Positions 1-9,460 are shown, counted from the stretch's first letter. The stretch is DNA of 64,000 bases from Vreelandella alkaliphila (GCF_016107625.1 NZ_JABASV010000001.1:310001-374000), one strand, 5' to 3'. Notes: generated by a model not told the origin, from the letters alone. Numbers and translations: made by a program.

Positions 1-501
1 GATGAAGTTGAGGATGGCCAAGGATCCGCTAGCGAGCAAGGTTTGCAGCCCAACACAGGTGCCCCTTACGCAGTCAAACTCGGCCCGCTGCTATCAGTAC
101 TCGGCCTTCCCTGCCAAGCACCCTCTTGGGGGGATGTGGCAGGAATCGACCTACAAAGTAACGAGATTGTGTGGAAGCACCGCAATGGCACCACCCGCGA
201 CAGCATGCCCTTTGATCTGCCGATTGGTCTGAACGTCGGCGTTCCTGCGCTAGGTGGCCCGCTAACGACTGCGGGTGGCGTTTCATTCCTAAGCGGCACT
301 CTGGATCAATACCTGCGCGGCTACGACATCACCACTGGCGAAGAGCTGTATAAAGCTCGCTTGCCTGCAGGTGGCCAAGCAACGCCGATGACCTACACCG
401 GTGCAGATGGCCGTCAGTATGTAGTCGTTACCGCCGGTGGTCACGGCACCTTCGGCACCAAAATGGGTGACTACGTGATTGGTTACGCGTTACCGGAATA
501 G
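1..501 (+). CDS. gcd: PQQ-dependent membrane glucose dehydrogenase, C-terminal part
   Basis: The reading frame is open to the left window edge, so only about the last 166 residues are present. They carry the C-terminal blades of a quinoprotein beta-propeller: DSMPF, LGGP, DQYLRGYD, LPAGGQATPMTY and the terminal GGHGTFGTKMGDY block, which match the end of Gcd of enteric bacteria from memory. The enzyme oxidises glucose to gluconolactone at the periplasmic face and passes electrons to ubiquinone, using PQQ as cofactor. A strong hairpin terminator follows. The convergent neighbour is a PqqU-like receptor, which fits a supply route for the cofactor. Quinate or shikimate dehydrogenases of the same family are the alternative. 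Confidence 0.88.
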   Translation, partial: DEVEDGQGSASEQGLQPNTGAPYAVKLGPLLSVLGLPCQAPSWGDVAGIDLQSNEIVWKHRNGTTRDSMPFDLPIGLNVGVPALGGPLTTAGGVSFLSGTLDQYLRGYDITTGEELYKARLPAGGQATPMTYTGADGRQYVVVTAGGHGTFGTKMGDYVIGYALPE

Positions 502-530
502 CCATCACTCAGCGTAGTAATAAATGAGAA

Positions 531-559
531 CGGGCGCCCCGATGGGGCGCCCGTTTTTT
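531..559 (+). terminator. Rho-independent terminator of gcd
   Basis: A perfect 10-bp GC stem (531-540 with 544-553) with a GAT loop is followed by six T. It lies 30 bases after the gcd stop and just before the convergent receptor gene stop. Confidence 0.9.
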
Positions 560-575
560 GCTAAGGAGCCTCTGA

Positions 576-2624
576 TTAAAAACTCAGCTCCACGCCGCCA
601 TAAACACTTCGCCCTGGGGCTGGCTCATAAAAGCGGCCAAAGGTGCCGTTTAAGCGCACATTGGCATAGTGCTCTTCATCAAGCAGGTTGCGCAGACCAA
701 GATAAGCGCTTAGTCGCGTACCTTCACTTAACTGCCAACCATCACCCACTCGGAGGTTGAGCAGCCAATAGCTATCTACCTCCGTCGCATTAGCGTTATC
801 CGCTACTAAATCACCGATGTATTCGGTTTCCAACGTGGCGAAACGCTGATCAAGGTTTTCCCAGGTTAATTGATTGACCCACGTCTGCTCTGGCAACCCA
901 GGAATCCGGTTGCCATCAAAGCGTTCACTAGGTGTTGCAAACTTATCGAATTCATAACGCGCGAGGGTTAAAGCGCTATCCAGACGCCACTGGTCGGCAA
1001 GCTGCCAGCCCAGCGCCAGTTCTAGGCCATCGCGATTTGTGTCGCCTGCATTCTGATAGAAGGTACGGCCACCCTCATCATACGGCACCAGCTCATCGCG
1101 AACGCGGACCGAAAATAGTGCGAGATCGTAATCCATCGCCAACGGCTCAATGTAGCCACGCAACCCTATTTCGCGATTCCATGCTTTTTGCGGCTCAACA
1201 GCGGGGTTGAAACCACCGCCGGTCGGGTTGGCAAACTCAGAAAACGTAGGCGTCTCAAACGCGGTGCCGGTATTAATATACGCTTGGTGCTGCGGACGAT
1301 AGCGATAACTTAGCCCCGCCGAGCCACTCCACTCGTTAAAGGTACGCTTCCCGCTTTGATCTCCATCATCAAGAAACGTATCGTCGACGTCTAGCGCCAC
1401 CCGGTCAAATCGCGCGCCCAACGAGAGCGTGACCTGTTCCGAGAGCGCTAAATCCCCTTGGGCAAATACGCCAGCGGCAGTCGCCGTTTGGGTTTCATCC
1501 GCTAACTGCTCGCCGACAGTCCCTTGGGCATCGACATCGTTACGAAAACGCTCATCCTCTTGGCGCGCCACATCCACCCCAACGATATAACTCAGCGGCA
1601 GGCTCCCTAACGCCACCCCGTGATGATATTCAGCGTTTGCGCCCATATAGTCACGCTGATAGCCCAAACGACTACTACCTACAAAAGGCAGTTGCTGTTC
1701 AAAATCACGCTGAGCAATAAAGCCCTTGAGATACAGCTCGCCATCACCCGCCGCTAAGTCCTCGTACTGCAAACCCAACAGCTGCTGATCGACGTTTTGC
1801 CCAGCATCTAGCGCTAGCGAATTGGGCGCGGCCTGATCGCGCCCAGCGGCAACTTCACGGGCATTAAGTGCACCGGGATCTTCCGAACGGGGGTTATCCA
1901 ACAGATTAATAATCGCGGTAACCGCCTGCCCACTACCGAGTTCTCGACGCAACTTTGCATTCAGCAAATACTTCTCGGTTGAGCTTTGTTCACGATAACC
2001 ATCAACGTTAAGCGCCGTCAGACTGATATGGTGAGACCAATTGCCCTGAACACCGCCATTTTGCAGTGCCACTTTTTGATAGCCATCACTACCTGCGCCC
2101 AACCGCAGCCGAGTACCAGGATTATCACGTCCATCGGCAGTGGTCACATCAATCACCCCGCCAGCCGCATTACCGTAAAGCACTGAAGACGGCCCGCGGA
2201 TCACCTCAATGCGCTCGGCGCTATCTAAATCAATAGCATCCAGCTGGGCTTGACCATCTGGAAGCGTGTACGGAATGCCATCTACCATAACGGTAATTCC
2301 ACGCACACCAAATGGAGCACGCGCGCCAAAGCCGCGAATAGCGATTCGCTGTCCTTGAGCGAAATTATCGCGGTTTTGTAAAAACACCCCCGGCACTCGG
2401 TTAAGCGCTTCATCCAACCTTACCCGCTGCTGACCTTGGGCAATTTCTTCACGCTCCAAGGTAGAAACGGCCGCTGGCGTGGCATACAGCTCGCGGGCTA
2501 AGCGCGGAGCGCTCACCTCTACTGTAGGCAGTACCGCGTCCTCACTGCTGGGTGCCTGCGCCCACGCAGAGCTGGCTAGAACAACGCTCGCGAGCAGCAG
2601 TGATGGCGGTAGATAGTGACTCAT
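576..2624 (-). CDS. pqqU: TonB-dependent receptor, PqqU (YncD)-like PQQ importer
   Basis: 682 residues with a signal peptide (first ~22, ending AWA-QA), a TonB-box-like LPTVEVSA at ~31-38, a plug domain (~45-165, with IRGFGAR, VDGIP, LPDGQ, VIRGPSSVLYGN) and a 22-strand barrel ending in Phe. The plug resembles E. coli YncD (PqqU) much more than siderophore receptors: QNRDNFAQ, VRGITVMVDGIP and LPDGQAQ have near-identical counterparts there. PqqU imports pyrroloquinoline quinone across the outer membrane. Lying convergent to a PQQ glucose dehydrogenase supports the same substrate. Three tandem 16-bp repeats precede the gene. Family assignment is firm; the substrate is inference from similarity and context. 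Confidence 0.8.
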   Translation of the reverse strand: MSHYLPPSLLLASVVLASSAWAQAPSSEDAVLPTVEVSAPRLARELYATPAAVSTLEREEIAQGQQRVRLDEALNRVPGVFLQNRDNFAQGQRIAIRGFGARAPFGVRGITVMVDGIPYTLPDGQAQLDAIDLDSAERIEVIRGPSSVLYGNAAGGVIDVTTADGRDNPGTRLRLGAGSDGYQKVALQNGGVQGNWSHHISLTALNVDGYREQSSTEKYLLNAKLRRELGSGQAVTAIINLLDNPRSEDPGALNAREVAAGRDQAAPNSLALDAGQNVDQQLLGLQYEDLAAGDGELYLKGFIAQRDFEQQLPFVGSSRLGYQRDYMGANAEYHHGVALGSLPLSYIVGVDVARQEDERFRNDVDAQGTVGEQLADETQTATAAGVFAQGDLALSEQVTLSLGARFDRVALDVDDTFLDDGDQSGKRTFNEWSGSAGLSYRYRPQHQAYINTGTAFETPTFSEFANPTGGGFNPAVEPQKAWNREIGLRGYIEPLAMDYDLALFSVRVRDELVPYDEGGRTFYQNAGDTNRDGLELALGWQLADQWRLDSALTLARYEFDKFATPSERFDGNRIPGLPEQTWVNQLTWENLDQRFATLETEYIGDLVADNANATEVDSYWLLNLRVGDGWQLSEGTRLSAYLGLRNLLDEEHYANVRLNGTFGRFYEPAPGRSVYGGVELSF

Positions 2625-2665
2625 GGCGTTCCTTATTCATCTGTAGTCGATGGGCTTTCGCAGCC

Positions 2666-2713
2666 CTAATTTCTTGAAGATCTAATTTTTTGAAAACCTA
2701 AGTTCTTGAATAC
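2666..2713. repeat. Three tandem 16-bp repeats upstream of the PqqU-like receptor
   Basis: Units at 2666-2681, 2682-2697 and 2698-2713 share CTAA-TT-TTGAA with two to five differences. Each contains a TTC/GAA-type core, one per ~1.5 helical turns. They begin ~40 bp upstream of the receptor start codon, where promoter or operator sites belong. The rest of 2625-2946 holds no gene that I can see, only the two divergent upstream regions. Confidence 0.7.
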
Positions 2714-2946
2714 GCCTACCTAAGCAAGTGAACGATAGCCCAAACACGAGGTCGTACCTAAGTCGCACTGATTCGCCAAACTTAATCATTGCGACTACGT
2801 TACGCTCAATCGCTGAACCGCACTGTTGCTAAAAGGCCAGCATTAGCAATCAGCGCTAAAACCGTTATTGATATCTACATTCTAGAAACCCACGTTATTA
2901 ACCTGTTCGTTATTAACCGACAGACTGTATAAGCAAAGGAGGCTGC

Positions 2947-3120
2947 ATGGCGTTTACCGCAACTGACCCGATCAAGATGATCTTTGCCATTCTTCTACCC
3001 CCACTAGGGGTGTTTTTTGAGGTCGGTTTCAAAGGGCATTTCTGGCTAAATATCATTCTCACGCTGTTTGGCTTTATTCCAGGCATCATTCACGCCTTCT
3101 ATGTCATATTGAAACACTAG
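2947..3120 (+). CDS. YqaE/Pmp3 family small membrane protein
   Basis: 57 residues, ATG start with a strong AAAGGAGG site six bases upstream. The protein has two hydrophobic segments (about 10-24 and 31-54) and the Pmp3/UPF0057 signature: an ILLPPLGVFFEVG block followed by LNIILTLFGFIPGIIHAFY. Members are small inner-membrane proteins linked to membrane potential and salt or cold stress in yeast and plants; the bacterial role is not settled. A stable hairpin follows. It stands alone between divergent and convergent neighbours. Osmotic-stress relevance in a halophile is only a guess. Confidence 0.88.
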   Translation: MAFTATDPIKMIFAILLPPLGVFFEVGFKGHFWLNIILTLFGFIPGIIHAFYVILKH

Positions 3121-3160
3121 GCATATTGAAGCACCGATGCTCTTTTTTGCATCGATTTAA

Positions 3161-3199
3161 CAAACGCCGCCTTGACGAGCACAAGGCGGCGTTTGTCTT
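3161..3199. terminator. Hairpin terminator between the Pmp3 gene and the deaminase
   Basis: Perfect 14-bp stem (3161-3174 with 3182-3195), loop of seven, followed by TCTTT on the plus strand. A smaller CGATGC/GCATCG hairpin lies just before it. Confidence 0.75.
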
Positions 3200-3271
3200 T
3201 ATGGGCCATGCATTGCTCACCCAGTCTTGCCGGACAATTAATACCCAACCCTTCAAAACCCGGCCCTGACG

Positions 3272-3745
3272 TTATGCGTGCAAGCGGCGATGCAAGGCAT
3301 GGACTTGCTCGTCCAGCCCAGGCACTGGGCCATCAACAGTCAAACCAGGTACCACCTCATTAATCGATAGCGGAGCGACAGGCGGTGGCGCTACGCCAAG
3401 TGCAGCCAACCATACTCCCAACTGCTCAGAAGAACTGACGTAAACGATACGACCTAACCCTACCCACCCATGAGCCGCTGCACACATTGGGCAGTGCTCT
3501 CCAGAGGTATAGACGGTCGCTTTAGAGCGCTCTTCAGGCGTCATATGATTCGCTGCCCAGCGGGCCAGCGAAAACTCTGGATGCTGAGTAGAATCTCCAC
3601 CGGCAATGCGATTTCGATCCTCGGCTAATACCTTACCTTCAGCATTTACCAGCACACTACCAAATGGCTCATCCCCTGCACTTAAAGCCTCCTCTGCTAA
3701 AGCCACAGCGCGCTTTAGATATGCCAATTCATGTTCGGCAATCAT
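3272..3745 (-). CDS. Nucleoside deaminase, CDA/guanine-deaminase fold
   Basis: 157 residues. The zinc site of the cytidine deaminase superfamily is intact: H55-P-E57 in place of the usual H-A-E, and C85-P-M-C88 within GEHCPMCAAAHGW. The HPE variant followed by FSLARWA marks a subgroup usually annotated only as nucleoside deaminase; guanine deaminase (GuaD) and tRNA adenosine deaminase are relatives. It probably deaminates a purine or pyrimidine base or nucleoside in the cytoplasm; the substrate cannot be read from the sequence. Monocistronic as far as visible. Confidence 0.85.
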   Translation of the reverse strand: MIAEHELAYLKRAVALAEEALSAGDEPFGSVLVNAEGKVLAEDRNRIAGGDSTQHPEFSLARWAANHMTPEERSKATVYTSGEHCPMCAAAHGWVGLGRIVYVSSSEQLGVWLAALGVAPPPVAPLSINEVVPGLTVDGPVPGLDEQVHALHRRLHA

Positions 3746-4107
3746 TGGACTCTCCTCGTTTTGATAACGTGCCTTACCGACCGGGTTGTCGTTTCAAAAG
3801 TGCTGCGCCAAAGATACCATTTTTAACATTGAAGATCTGACTCACCGTAAAGCCCCAAGCACCTGAAAAGTGGGGTGGAAGTAACCGCAGTCCTGACACC
3901 ACCCCCAGAAAATATTCATAAAAAAGCTTTGACCCGAAGAAAAAATCATGTCACTGTAGCGTCAGTTGGTTAGCAAGCAGCATGGTTTCAGAAGTGTACG
4001 ATCTATTTCGGCAGCCTGATATTGTATTCCTTGTTTCACCCGCTACTATTCATCTGGGTAATACCAGGAACTTTATTACGGCGCATTAGCGCGAAAGGAT
4101 CTACATA

Positions 4108-4314
4108 ATGGCAACTGGCACAGTTAAATGGTTTAACGACACTAAAGGTTTTGGTTTCATCGCTCCTTCTGACGGCGGCGACGACCTTTTTGCTCATTTC
4201 TCTGAAATTCAGTCTGACGGTTTCAAAACCCTTCAAGAAGGTGCTAACGTTTCTTTTGACGTTACCCAGGGTAAGAAAGGCCTTCAGGCTTCTAACATCA
4301 AGCAAATGTCCTAA
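4108..4314 (+). CDS. CspA-family cold-shock protein
   Basis: 68 residues forming one cold-shock domain. RNP1 (KGFGFI) and RNP2-like (LFAHFS) RNA-binding motifs are both present, with the family opening GTVKWFN. Such proteins bind single-stranded RNA and melt secondary structure. GCGAAAGGAT gives the ribosome site. The 362-base stretch upstream (3746-4107) has no gene that I can see; a long 5' untranslated region is usual for cspA genes and probably lies there. A strong terminator follows. Confidence 0.95.
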   Translation: MATGTVKWFNDTKGFGFIAPSDGGDDLFAHFSEIQSDGFKTLQEGANVSFDVTQGKKGLQASNIKQMS

Positions 4315-4360
4315 GCCTTAACGGTTTAAGAGTTTGCTCGAACCTTAACGGGTTCGGATG

Positions 4361-4390
4361 ACAAGGCCCGCTTATGCGGGCCTTGTTGCG
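4361..4390 (+). terminator. Terminator of the cold-shock gene
   Basis: Perfect 11-bp stem (4361-4371 with 4376-4386) and TTAT loop, followed by TTG. A smaller CGAACC/GGTTCG hairpin precedes it at about 4339. Confidence 0.8.
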
Positions 4391-4473
4391 TTTGCATGTT
4401 GAAAATGAAAGACAAAGTGAAAGGCAGTTGTAATAAAGATGCAGAAAGAGAGTATGGTCGGATTTTTACCCCC

Positions 4474-5337
4474 CTATTTACGCTCATACACCATTAGTTT
4501 GGCATCCACCGTCAGGGTAAGCTCATCAAGTGCCGCTGCACGTGCCCGCCCCTCCTGACTGGCACGGTAAAGATGGGGCGTCATCGTTAATAGATCACCA
4601 ATTAATGCCTGCCCTTCCAGCGTTATTTGATAGTTAAGTGACTCGGTGTGCAACTGGGTAAAGCCCTCAGGCACTTCCCGTTCACTTGTCGTGTCTGGCT
4701 TAAGCGTGGGATAAATCACCTCCCTCAGCTCACGCAAGTGCCCCACTCCTGCCTCAACCTGCACCAACAGGCCACCCGGTTTTAATACCCGCGCAAATTC
4801 GTGATGCACCGGAAAGCCAAACATACACAGCACGCTGTCGAGCGTCTTCGTTTGAACTGGCAAGTGCGCATTGCTCCCGACGACCCAACGACAAAGCGGA
4901 GATTTTTTATCATCTTGCCTGGCCGCCGACAGCACTGCCCATTTGGAAATATCTAATCCCAGCAGTGAAAGTGGCCGCGAATTCGATACAGCACGAGATA
5001 GCTCACGCAAGTAATAGCCTTCACCGCAGCCAGCATCCAGGCAGCCAAATAGCGAACTAGCAGGTTGAGCCTCAGCATGGCTTAACAGATGTTTGCTTAC
5101 CGCCTGAGCAATGGGCTGATAGTAACCAGCCCCAAGAAAACGCTGTCTTGCCGCCACCATCAGCTTACTGTCACCAGGGTCAGTGGAACGCTTTTGCTGT
5201 ACCGGAAGCAAGTTGACGTAACCTTGCTTAGCAACATCGAAGCTATGCCCAGCAGAGCAGCGCCAAGTACTGCCTGCAAGATTAAGCGGCTCGCCATCTA
5301 ACGGACAGGCTAGTAATTGAAAAGGAGTGCTATTCAT
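4474..5337 (-). CDS. rlmA: 23S rRNA (guanine-N1)-methyltransferase RlmA
   Basis: 287 residues. The N-terminal zinc-binding region (CPLDGEPL ... WRCSAGHSFD) and following GYVNLLP are diagnostic for RlmA/RrmA, which methylates N1 of G745 in 23S rRNA helix 35. The SAM-binding loop is LDAGCGEGYYL (about 98-108), and the later VLCMFGFPVHHEFARVLKPGG block is the usual methyltransferase motif. Length fits the family (~270-290). It lies 42 bases downstream of an HTH regulator gene on the same strand and is probably cotranscribed with it. Confidence 0.92.
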   Translation of the reverse strand: MNSTPFQLLACPLDGEPLNLAGSTWRCSAGHSFDVAKQGYVNLLPVQQKRSTDPGDSKLMVAARQRFLGAGYYQPIAQAVSKHLLSHAEAQPASSLFGCLDAGCGEGYYLRELSRAVSNSRPLSLLGLDISKWAVLSAARQDDKKSPLCRWVVGSNAHLPVQTKTLDSVLCMFGFPVHHEFARVLKPGGLLVQVEAGVGHLRELREVIYPTLKPDTTSEREVPEGFTQLHTESLNYQITLEGQALIGDLLTMTPHLYRASQEGRARAAALDELTLTVDAKLMVYERK

Positions 5338-5379
5338 AACAATGTGAACTCATAAAATATATGCCCATAAAACGTTGGT

Positions 5380-6153
5380 TTATAAAATTTTCTTTTGCCT
5401 ATACGACCCGCGGGCGACATCTTTAAACAGCGTTGACTGCCACTGACGCACAGCCAGTACCGAGGTGGTGCCAAAGCGCTGATGAATGGGCAGCCCACTT
5501 TCTCGTTCACACAGGGCGTGAAACTCTTTTGCCAGCCGCTGCATTGTTTGTTGCCATTCAGCATTACCTGCATGAGAAAGCAGGCCATTCAGTACCATCA
5601 GCTTTTCGCTGTCGCTATCGAAACGGGAGTGAAAAAACTCTGTGGCAATATATTGCTGGAAAAAACGCTGAATGGGGCCGCCAGGCCGCCAACGAAAATT
5701 CGCAGCCACACGCCGCCGGATTCGATTACCCGGCAGTAGGTCAATCAACTTTAGCCGTTCTAGCGCCAGCAGTTGCCGAGTGCACTGCGCCTCGCTGAGC
5801 TGGTACTGGTGATGAATTTCATCAAACCGATAGCCGTTAATCACACACACAGCGACCAAAAATAGCTCACGATCATCGACAATACTCTGCTCCTGCGCCT
5901 GGGTCAGCTCCTGCAAACGGTGCTCTTCCTCTTGCATGGATTGCACCAACTCAGCAAATTCCAGGTTAAGCTGATCGCAAATACGCTCTAGCCGCTCTAG
6001 GGTGATGTGCTGCTCAGCGAACAATCGCTTGACCGAGGCCTCGCTCAACCCAAGCCATAACGCCACATCAGCGTAGGTTTTCCCCTGGGAGCGCAGCTGG
6101 CGTTTTAAGGTATCAATAAGCGCGCTTGTCTGAGACACACAACCTCCAGACAT
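5380..6153 (-). CDS. XRE-type helix-turn-helix regulator
   Basis: 257 residues. The N-terminus (about 8-65) is a lambda-repressor-like HTH: TYADVALWLGLSEASVKRLF with recognition helix SEASVKRLF. The remaining ~190 residues form a helical C-terminal region (ligand or dimer domain) that I do not recognise. Starts at ATG with GGAGG upstream. It precedes rlmA and is divergent from the Aas-fusion gene, so it could control either; no operator is obvious. Confidence 0.8.
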   Translation of the reverse strand: MSGGCVSQTSALIDTLKRQLRSQGKTYADVALWLGLSEASVKRLFAEQHITLERLERICDQLNLEFAELVQSMQEEEHRLQELTQAQEQSIVDDRELFLVAVCVINGYRFDEIHHQYQLSEAQCTRQLLALERLKLIDLLPGNRIRRRVAANFRWRPGGPIQRFFQQYIATEFFHSRFDSDSEKLMVLNGLLSHAGNAEWQQTMQRLAKEFHALCERESGLPIHQRFGTTSVLAVRQWQSTLFKDVARGSYRQKKIL

Positions 6154-6272
6154 ATAAAGTAGCGTATAACGATACCGTAAAGCCCAAATAACACAACTTG
6201 AACCACCAGAGTTGCAACATTAACCCCATTTACCGAAAGTGCCCTAACTTCTGGTTTATAAGGCGTCATTTC

Positions 6273-9200
6273 ATGCAACCTTTACTACGCATCACGGGTG
6301 TTTGGCCCTATCTGATTGCCATTTTCTTGAATGCCTTTGTGGATTTAGGACATAAAATCGTCATTCAAAACACGATTTTTAAAAGCTACGACGGCGAAAC
6401 CCAGGTGGTACTGACGGCGTTGGTCAATGGGCTTATCCTTTTGCCGTTTATTTTGCTGTTTAGCCCCGCAGGTCATGTGGCAGATAGCTACCCCAAAGTT
6501 CGCATTCTCCGGGGTTCCGCCTGGGCCGCTGTCGCTGTTTCACTGGGCATCACCGCCGCTTATTACCAAGGCTGGTTTTGGCTGGCGTTTGCCATGACGC
6601 TAGTGCTGGCAATTCAGTCAGCCTTTTACTCCCCCGCAAAGTATGGCTTGGTGAAAGGGCTATTTGGCAAACCCCGCTTGGCAGAAGCTAACGGACTTAT
6701 CCAGGCCGTCACCATTGGTGCCATTTTGGCCGGCACCGTGGCCTTTACCGCGCTGTTTGAAAGCTGGATCTTACCCAGCGCCCAAACACCCGGCGAGCTA
6801 TTGCGCAGCATTGCGCCGCTGGGTTGGCTGCTGGTGTTGAACAGCGTTATACAAGTGATGGCACTGTATCGCTTGAAACCGGATAACGCACAGCCCTCGA
6901 CGACCCCGCTCACCTGGCAGCGCTATATCAAAGGCAGCGCACTTAAAGACAACCTGAGCATTCTGGGCCGTCAACCGGTGCTGCGGCTGTCAATTATCGG
7001 TCTTGCGACTTTCTGGTCGGTGGGCCAGGTGCTGCTCGCCGCTTTTCCCGCCTATGCCAAAGATGCACTCAGCATTGATAACACCTTAGTGCTGCAAGGA
7101 ATTCTTGCCGCTAGCGGTATTGGGATTGCATTAGGGTCATTGCTTGCCAGCAAACTGTCGCGTAACCGTATTGAAACCGGCTTGATTCCATTAGGCGCTG
7201 TCGGCGTTGCGGTGGGTCTGTGGTGCCTGCCACTGCTCACTACCCCCATCAGCCAAGCGCTGAACTTTGTATTTATTGGCATGATGGGCGGGTTATTCAT
7301 TGTACCGCTCAATGCACTGATTCAATTTCATGCGGCAGACCATGAGCTAGGCACTGTGCTTGCTGCCAACAACTGGATTCAGAACCTGTCTATGCTGGGC
7401 TTCTTGGCGCTTACCGCGCTGTTTGCCCTGGCAGGTGTAGATAGCCACTACCTGTTGTTGCTCGTGGCGACCGTTGCCATGGTGGGCGGTGGCTACACTA
7501 TCTTCAAATTGCCCCAAAGCTTGGTGCGCTTTCTACTCAGTTTTCTGCTCACTCGCCGTTATCGTGTTGATGTTCATGGATTAGAGCACCTGCCTGCCCA
7601 AGGCGGCGTGCTGCTGCTTGGCAACCATATTAGCTGGGTAGACTGGGCAATGGTGCAAATCGCCTGCCCTCGCCCCGTGCGTTTTGTCATGTTGAAGGAT
7701 ATTTATCAGCGTTGGTATTTGCGCTGGTTTTTTAAGGCGCTGGGCTGTATTCCTATCGAACGGGGCGCAGGAGCCGATAACGCCCTAGCCGCCGTTGCCG
7801 AACAGCTGAATAACGGTGAAGTGGTATGCCTGTTCCCCGAAGGCGCGATCAGCCGCAACGGCCAGCTAGGCGAGCTGCGCCGAGGCTATGAACGCGCCTG
7901 CAAGCTGGCCAACCCAGAGGTACGTATTGTGCCGTTTTACTTGCGCGGCCTGTGGGGTAGCCAGTTTTCTCGCTCATCCAGCAAACTCAAAGAGCTGCGT
8001 AACGCGCCTCTCCATCGCTCAATCGTCGTTGCGTTTGGCAAGCCGCTGCCCAAAGACACCCCTGCCGACGTGCTCAAACGGCGCATCTTCGAACAAGCAA
8101 CTAACTCGTGGCAACATGCTATCGATGAACTGCCCTCGCTGCCGGACGCCTGGATTCGTAGCGTGAAGCGTAACCTTGGCGCACAAGCACTCACTGATAC
8201 CCTTAGCCACCCGCTGACGGCAGGCCAAGCACTTACCGCCAGTCTGCTTATTGCAAAGCGCATCCACACGCTAACCCCTGGGCAAAACGTGGGCCTACTG
8301 CTGCCTAATAGCAGCGTGGGTGCACTAGCCAATATGGCAACACTTCTGGCTGGAAAAACACTGGTTAACCTCAACTATCATTTTGACGACAGTCCCAATG
8401 GCACCGCGAAAGAAGACACGTTTTCTGCGGCACTCGCCCAAGCCAACATCGACACGGTGTTTACCTCGCGCCACTTCGTCGAAAAACTCCAGCAACAAGG
8501 GTTAAACATCAGCCAGCGGCTAGCAAATACTCGGACGATTTACCTGGAAGATCTGCAAGCCAGCATCCGCCGTCATGAACGCGTCAGCACTTGGCTTGCC
8601 GTTCGCCTGCTGCCTACGTGGCTGCTTCAACGCCTTTACTGCCGCAGTAGAGATGCCAATGCCACCGCCGCCATTGTGTTTCCAAGCACAAGCGAAGGAC
8701 AGCCTAAAGGCGTCATGCTTAGCCACCGCAACCTGATGGCCAATATTAAGCAGACCTCCGATGTGCTTAATACCCAATATGACGATGTGGTGATCGGCTC
8801 GCTGCCTCTGTTTCATGCCTTTGGTCTCACCGTTACCCAACTGCTGCCACTTATCGAAGGCCTGCCGTTGGTCTGCCACGCGGACCCCAACGACACTGCT
8901 GGTATTGCCAGCTCTGTCGCCAAGCACAAAGCCACCCTGATGTTCGGCACATCAGACTTTCTACAGCACCTAAACCACAGCCCCAAAGTGCACCCACTCA
9001 TGCTAGAAAGCCTACGGGCAGTCGTTGTCAGTGCCGAAACATTGGATGAGCAGGTATGCAGCGACTTCGTCCTAAAATTCCATAAGCCTATTTATAAAGG
9101 TTACGGGGCAACCGAAACCGCTCCTGTGGCATCGGTCAATCTACCGGATTCGTTGGGCGCTCATTACCAAACAATACAGCAAGGCAGTAAAGCGGGTACC

Positions 9201-9437
9201 GTCGGCATGCCGCTCCCCGGCACCAGCTTTAAAATCGTTGAGCCGGAAAGCTTTGCGGAACAGCCTAGCGGAGAAGCAGGCATGATTTTAATCAGCGGTC
9301 CTCAGGTGATGCAGGGCTACCTAAACGACTCGAAACGCACAGCCGCCGCCATTAAAGAACTCGATGGCCAACGCTGGTTTATAACCGGCGATAAAGGGTT
9401 TATCGATGAAGACGGCTTTTTGACACTTTGTAAATAA
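6273..9437 (+). CDS. aas: LplT-PlsC-Aas fusion (lysophospholipid transport and reacylation), C-terminally truncated
   Basis: 1054 residues from ATG 6273 (AAGG site ten bases upstream; the further ATG at 6198 lacks family similarity). Residues 1-400 are an LplT-like MFS lysophospholipid flippase; ~425-620 a PlsC acyltransferase with H-X4-D (NHISWVDW, ~452-457) and FPEGAIS; ~640-1054 an AMP-forming acyl-ACP synthetase with SEGQPKG (~806) and YGATE. Together they would import, and re-acylate, lysophosphatidylethanolamine. The protein stops right after GDKGFIDEDGFLT, where family members continue for ~100 residues with the lid domain holding the catalytic lysine. No continuation exists in other frames, so this looks like a real deletion. 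Synthetase activity is doubtful; transport and acyltransferase domains look intact. Confidence 0.9.
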   Translation: MQPLLRITGVWPYLIAIFLNAFVDLGHKIVIQNTIFKSYDGETQVVLTALVNGLILLPFILLFSPAGHVADSYPKVRILRGSAWAAVAVSLGITAAYYQGWFWLAFAMTLVLAIQSAFYSPAKYGLVKGLFGKPRLAEANGLIQAVTIGAILAGTVAFTALFESWILPSAQTPGELLRSIAPLGWLLVLNSVIQVMALYRLKPDNAQPSTTPLTWQRYIKGSALKDNLSILGRQPVLRLSIIGLATFWSVGQVLLAAFPAYAKDALSIDNTLVLQGILAASGIGIALGSLLASKLSRNRIETGLIPLGAVGVAVGLWCLPLLTTPISQALNFVFIGMMGGLFIVPLNALIQFHAADHELGTVLAANNWIQNLSMLGFLALTALFALAGVDSHYLLLLVATVAMVGGGYTIFKLPQSLVRFLLSFLLTRRYRVDVHGLEHLPAQGGVLLLGNHISWVDWAMVQIACPRPVRFVMLKDIYQRWYLRWFFKALGCIPIERGAGADNALAAVAEQLNNGEVVCLFPEGAISRNGQLGELRRGYERACKLANPEVRIVPFYLRGLWGSQFSRSSSKLKELRNAPLHRSIVVAFGKPLPKDTPADVLKRRIFEQATNSWQHAIDELPSLPDAWIRSVKRNLGAQALTDTLSHPLTAGQALTASLLIAKRIHTLTPGQNVGLLLPNSSVGALANMATLLAGKTLVNLNYHFDDSPNGTAKEDTFSAALAQANIDTVFTSRHFVEKLQQQGLNISQRLANTRTIYLEDLQASIRRHERVSTWLAVRLLPTWLLQRLYCRSRDANATAAIVFPSTSEGQPKGVMLSHRNLMANIKQTSDVLNTQYDDVVIGSLPLFHAFGLTVTQLLPLIEGLPLVCHADPNDTAGIASSVAKHKATLMFGTSDFLQHLNHSPKVHPLMLESLRAVVVSAETLDEQVCSDFVLKFHKPIYKGYGATETAPVASVNLPDSLGAHYQTIQQGSKAGTVGMPLPGTSFKIVEPESFAEQPSGEAGMILISGPQVMQGYLNDSKRTAAAIKELDGQRWFITGDKGFIDEDGFLTLCK

Positions 9438-9460
9438 ACACTGAGCGATAGAACTGATAA

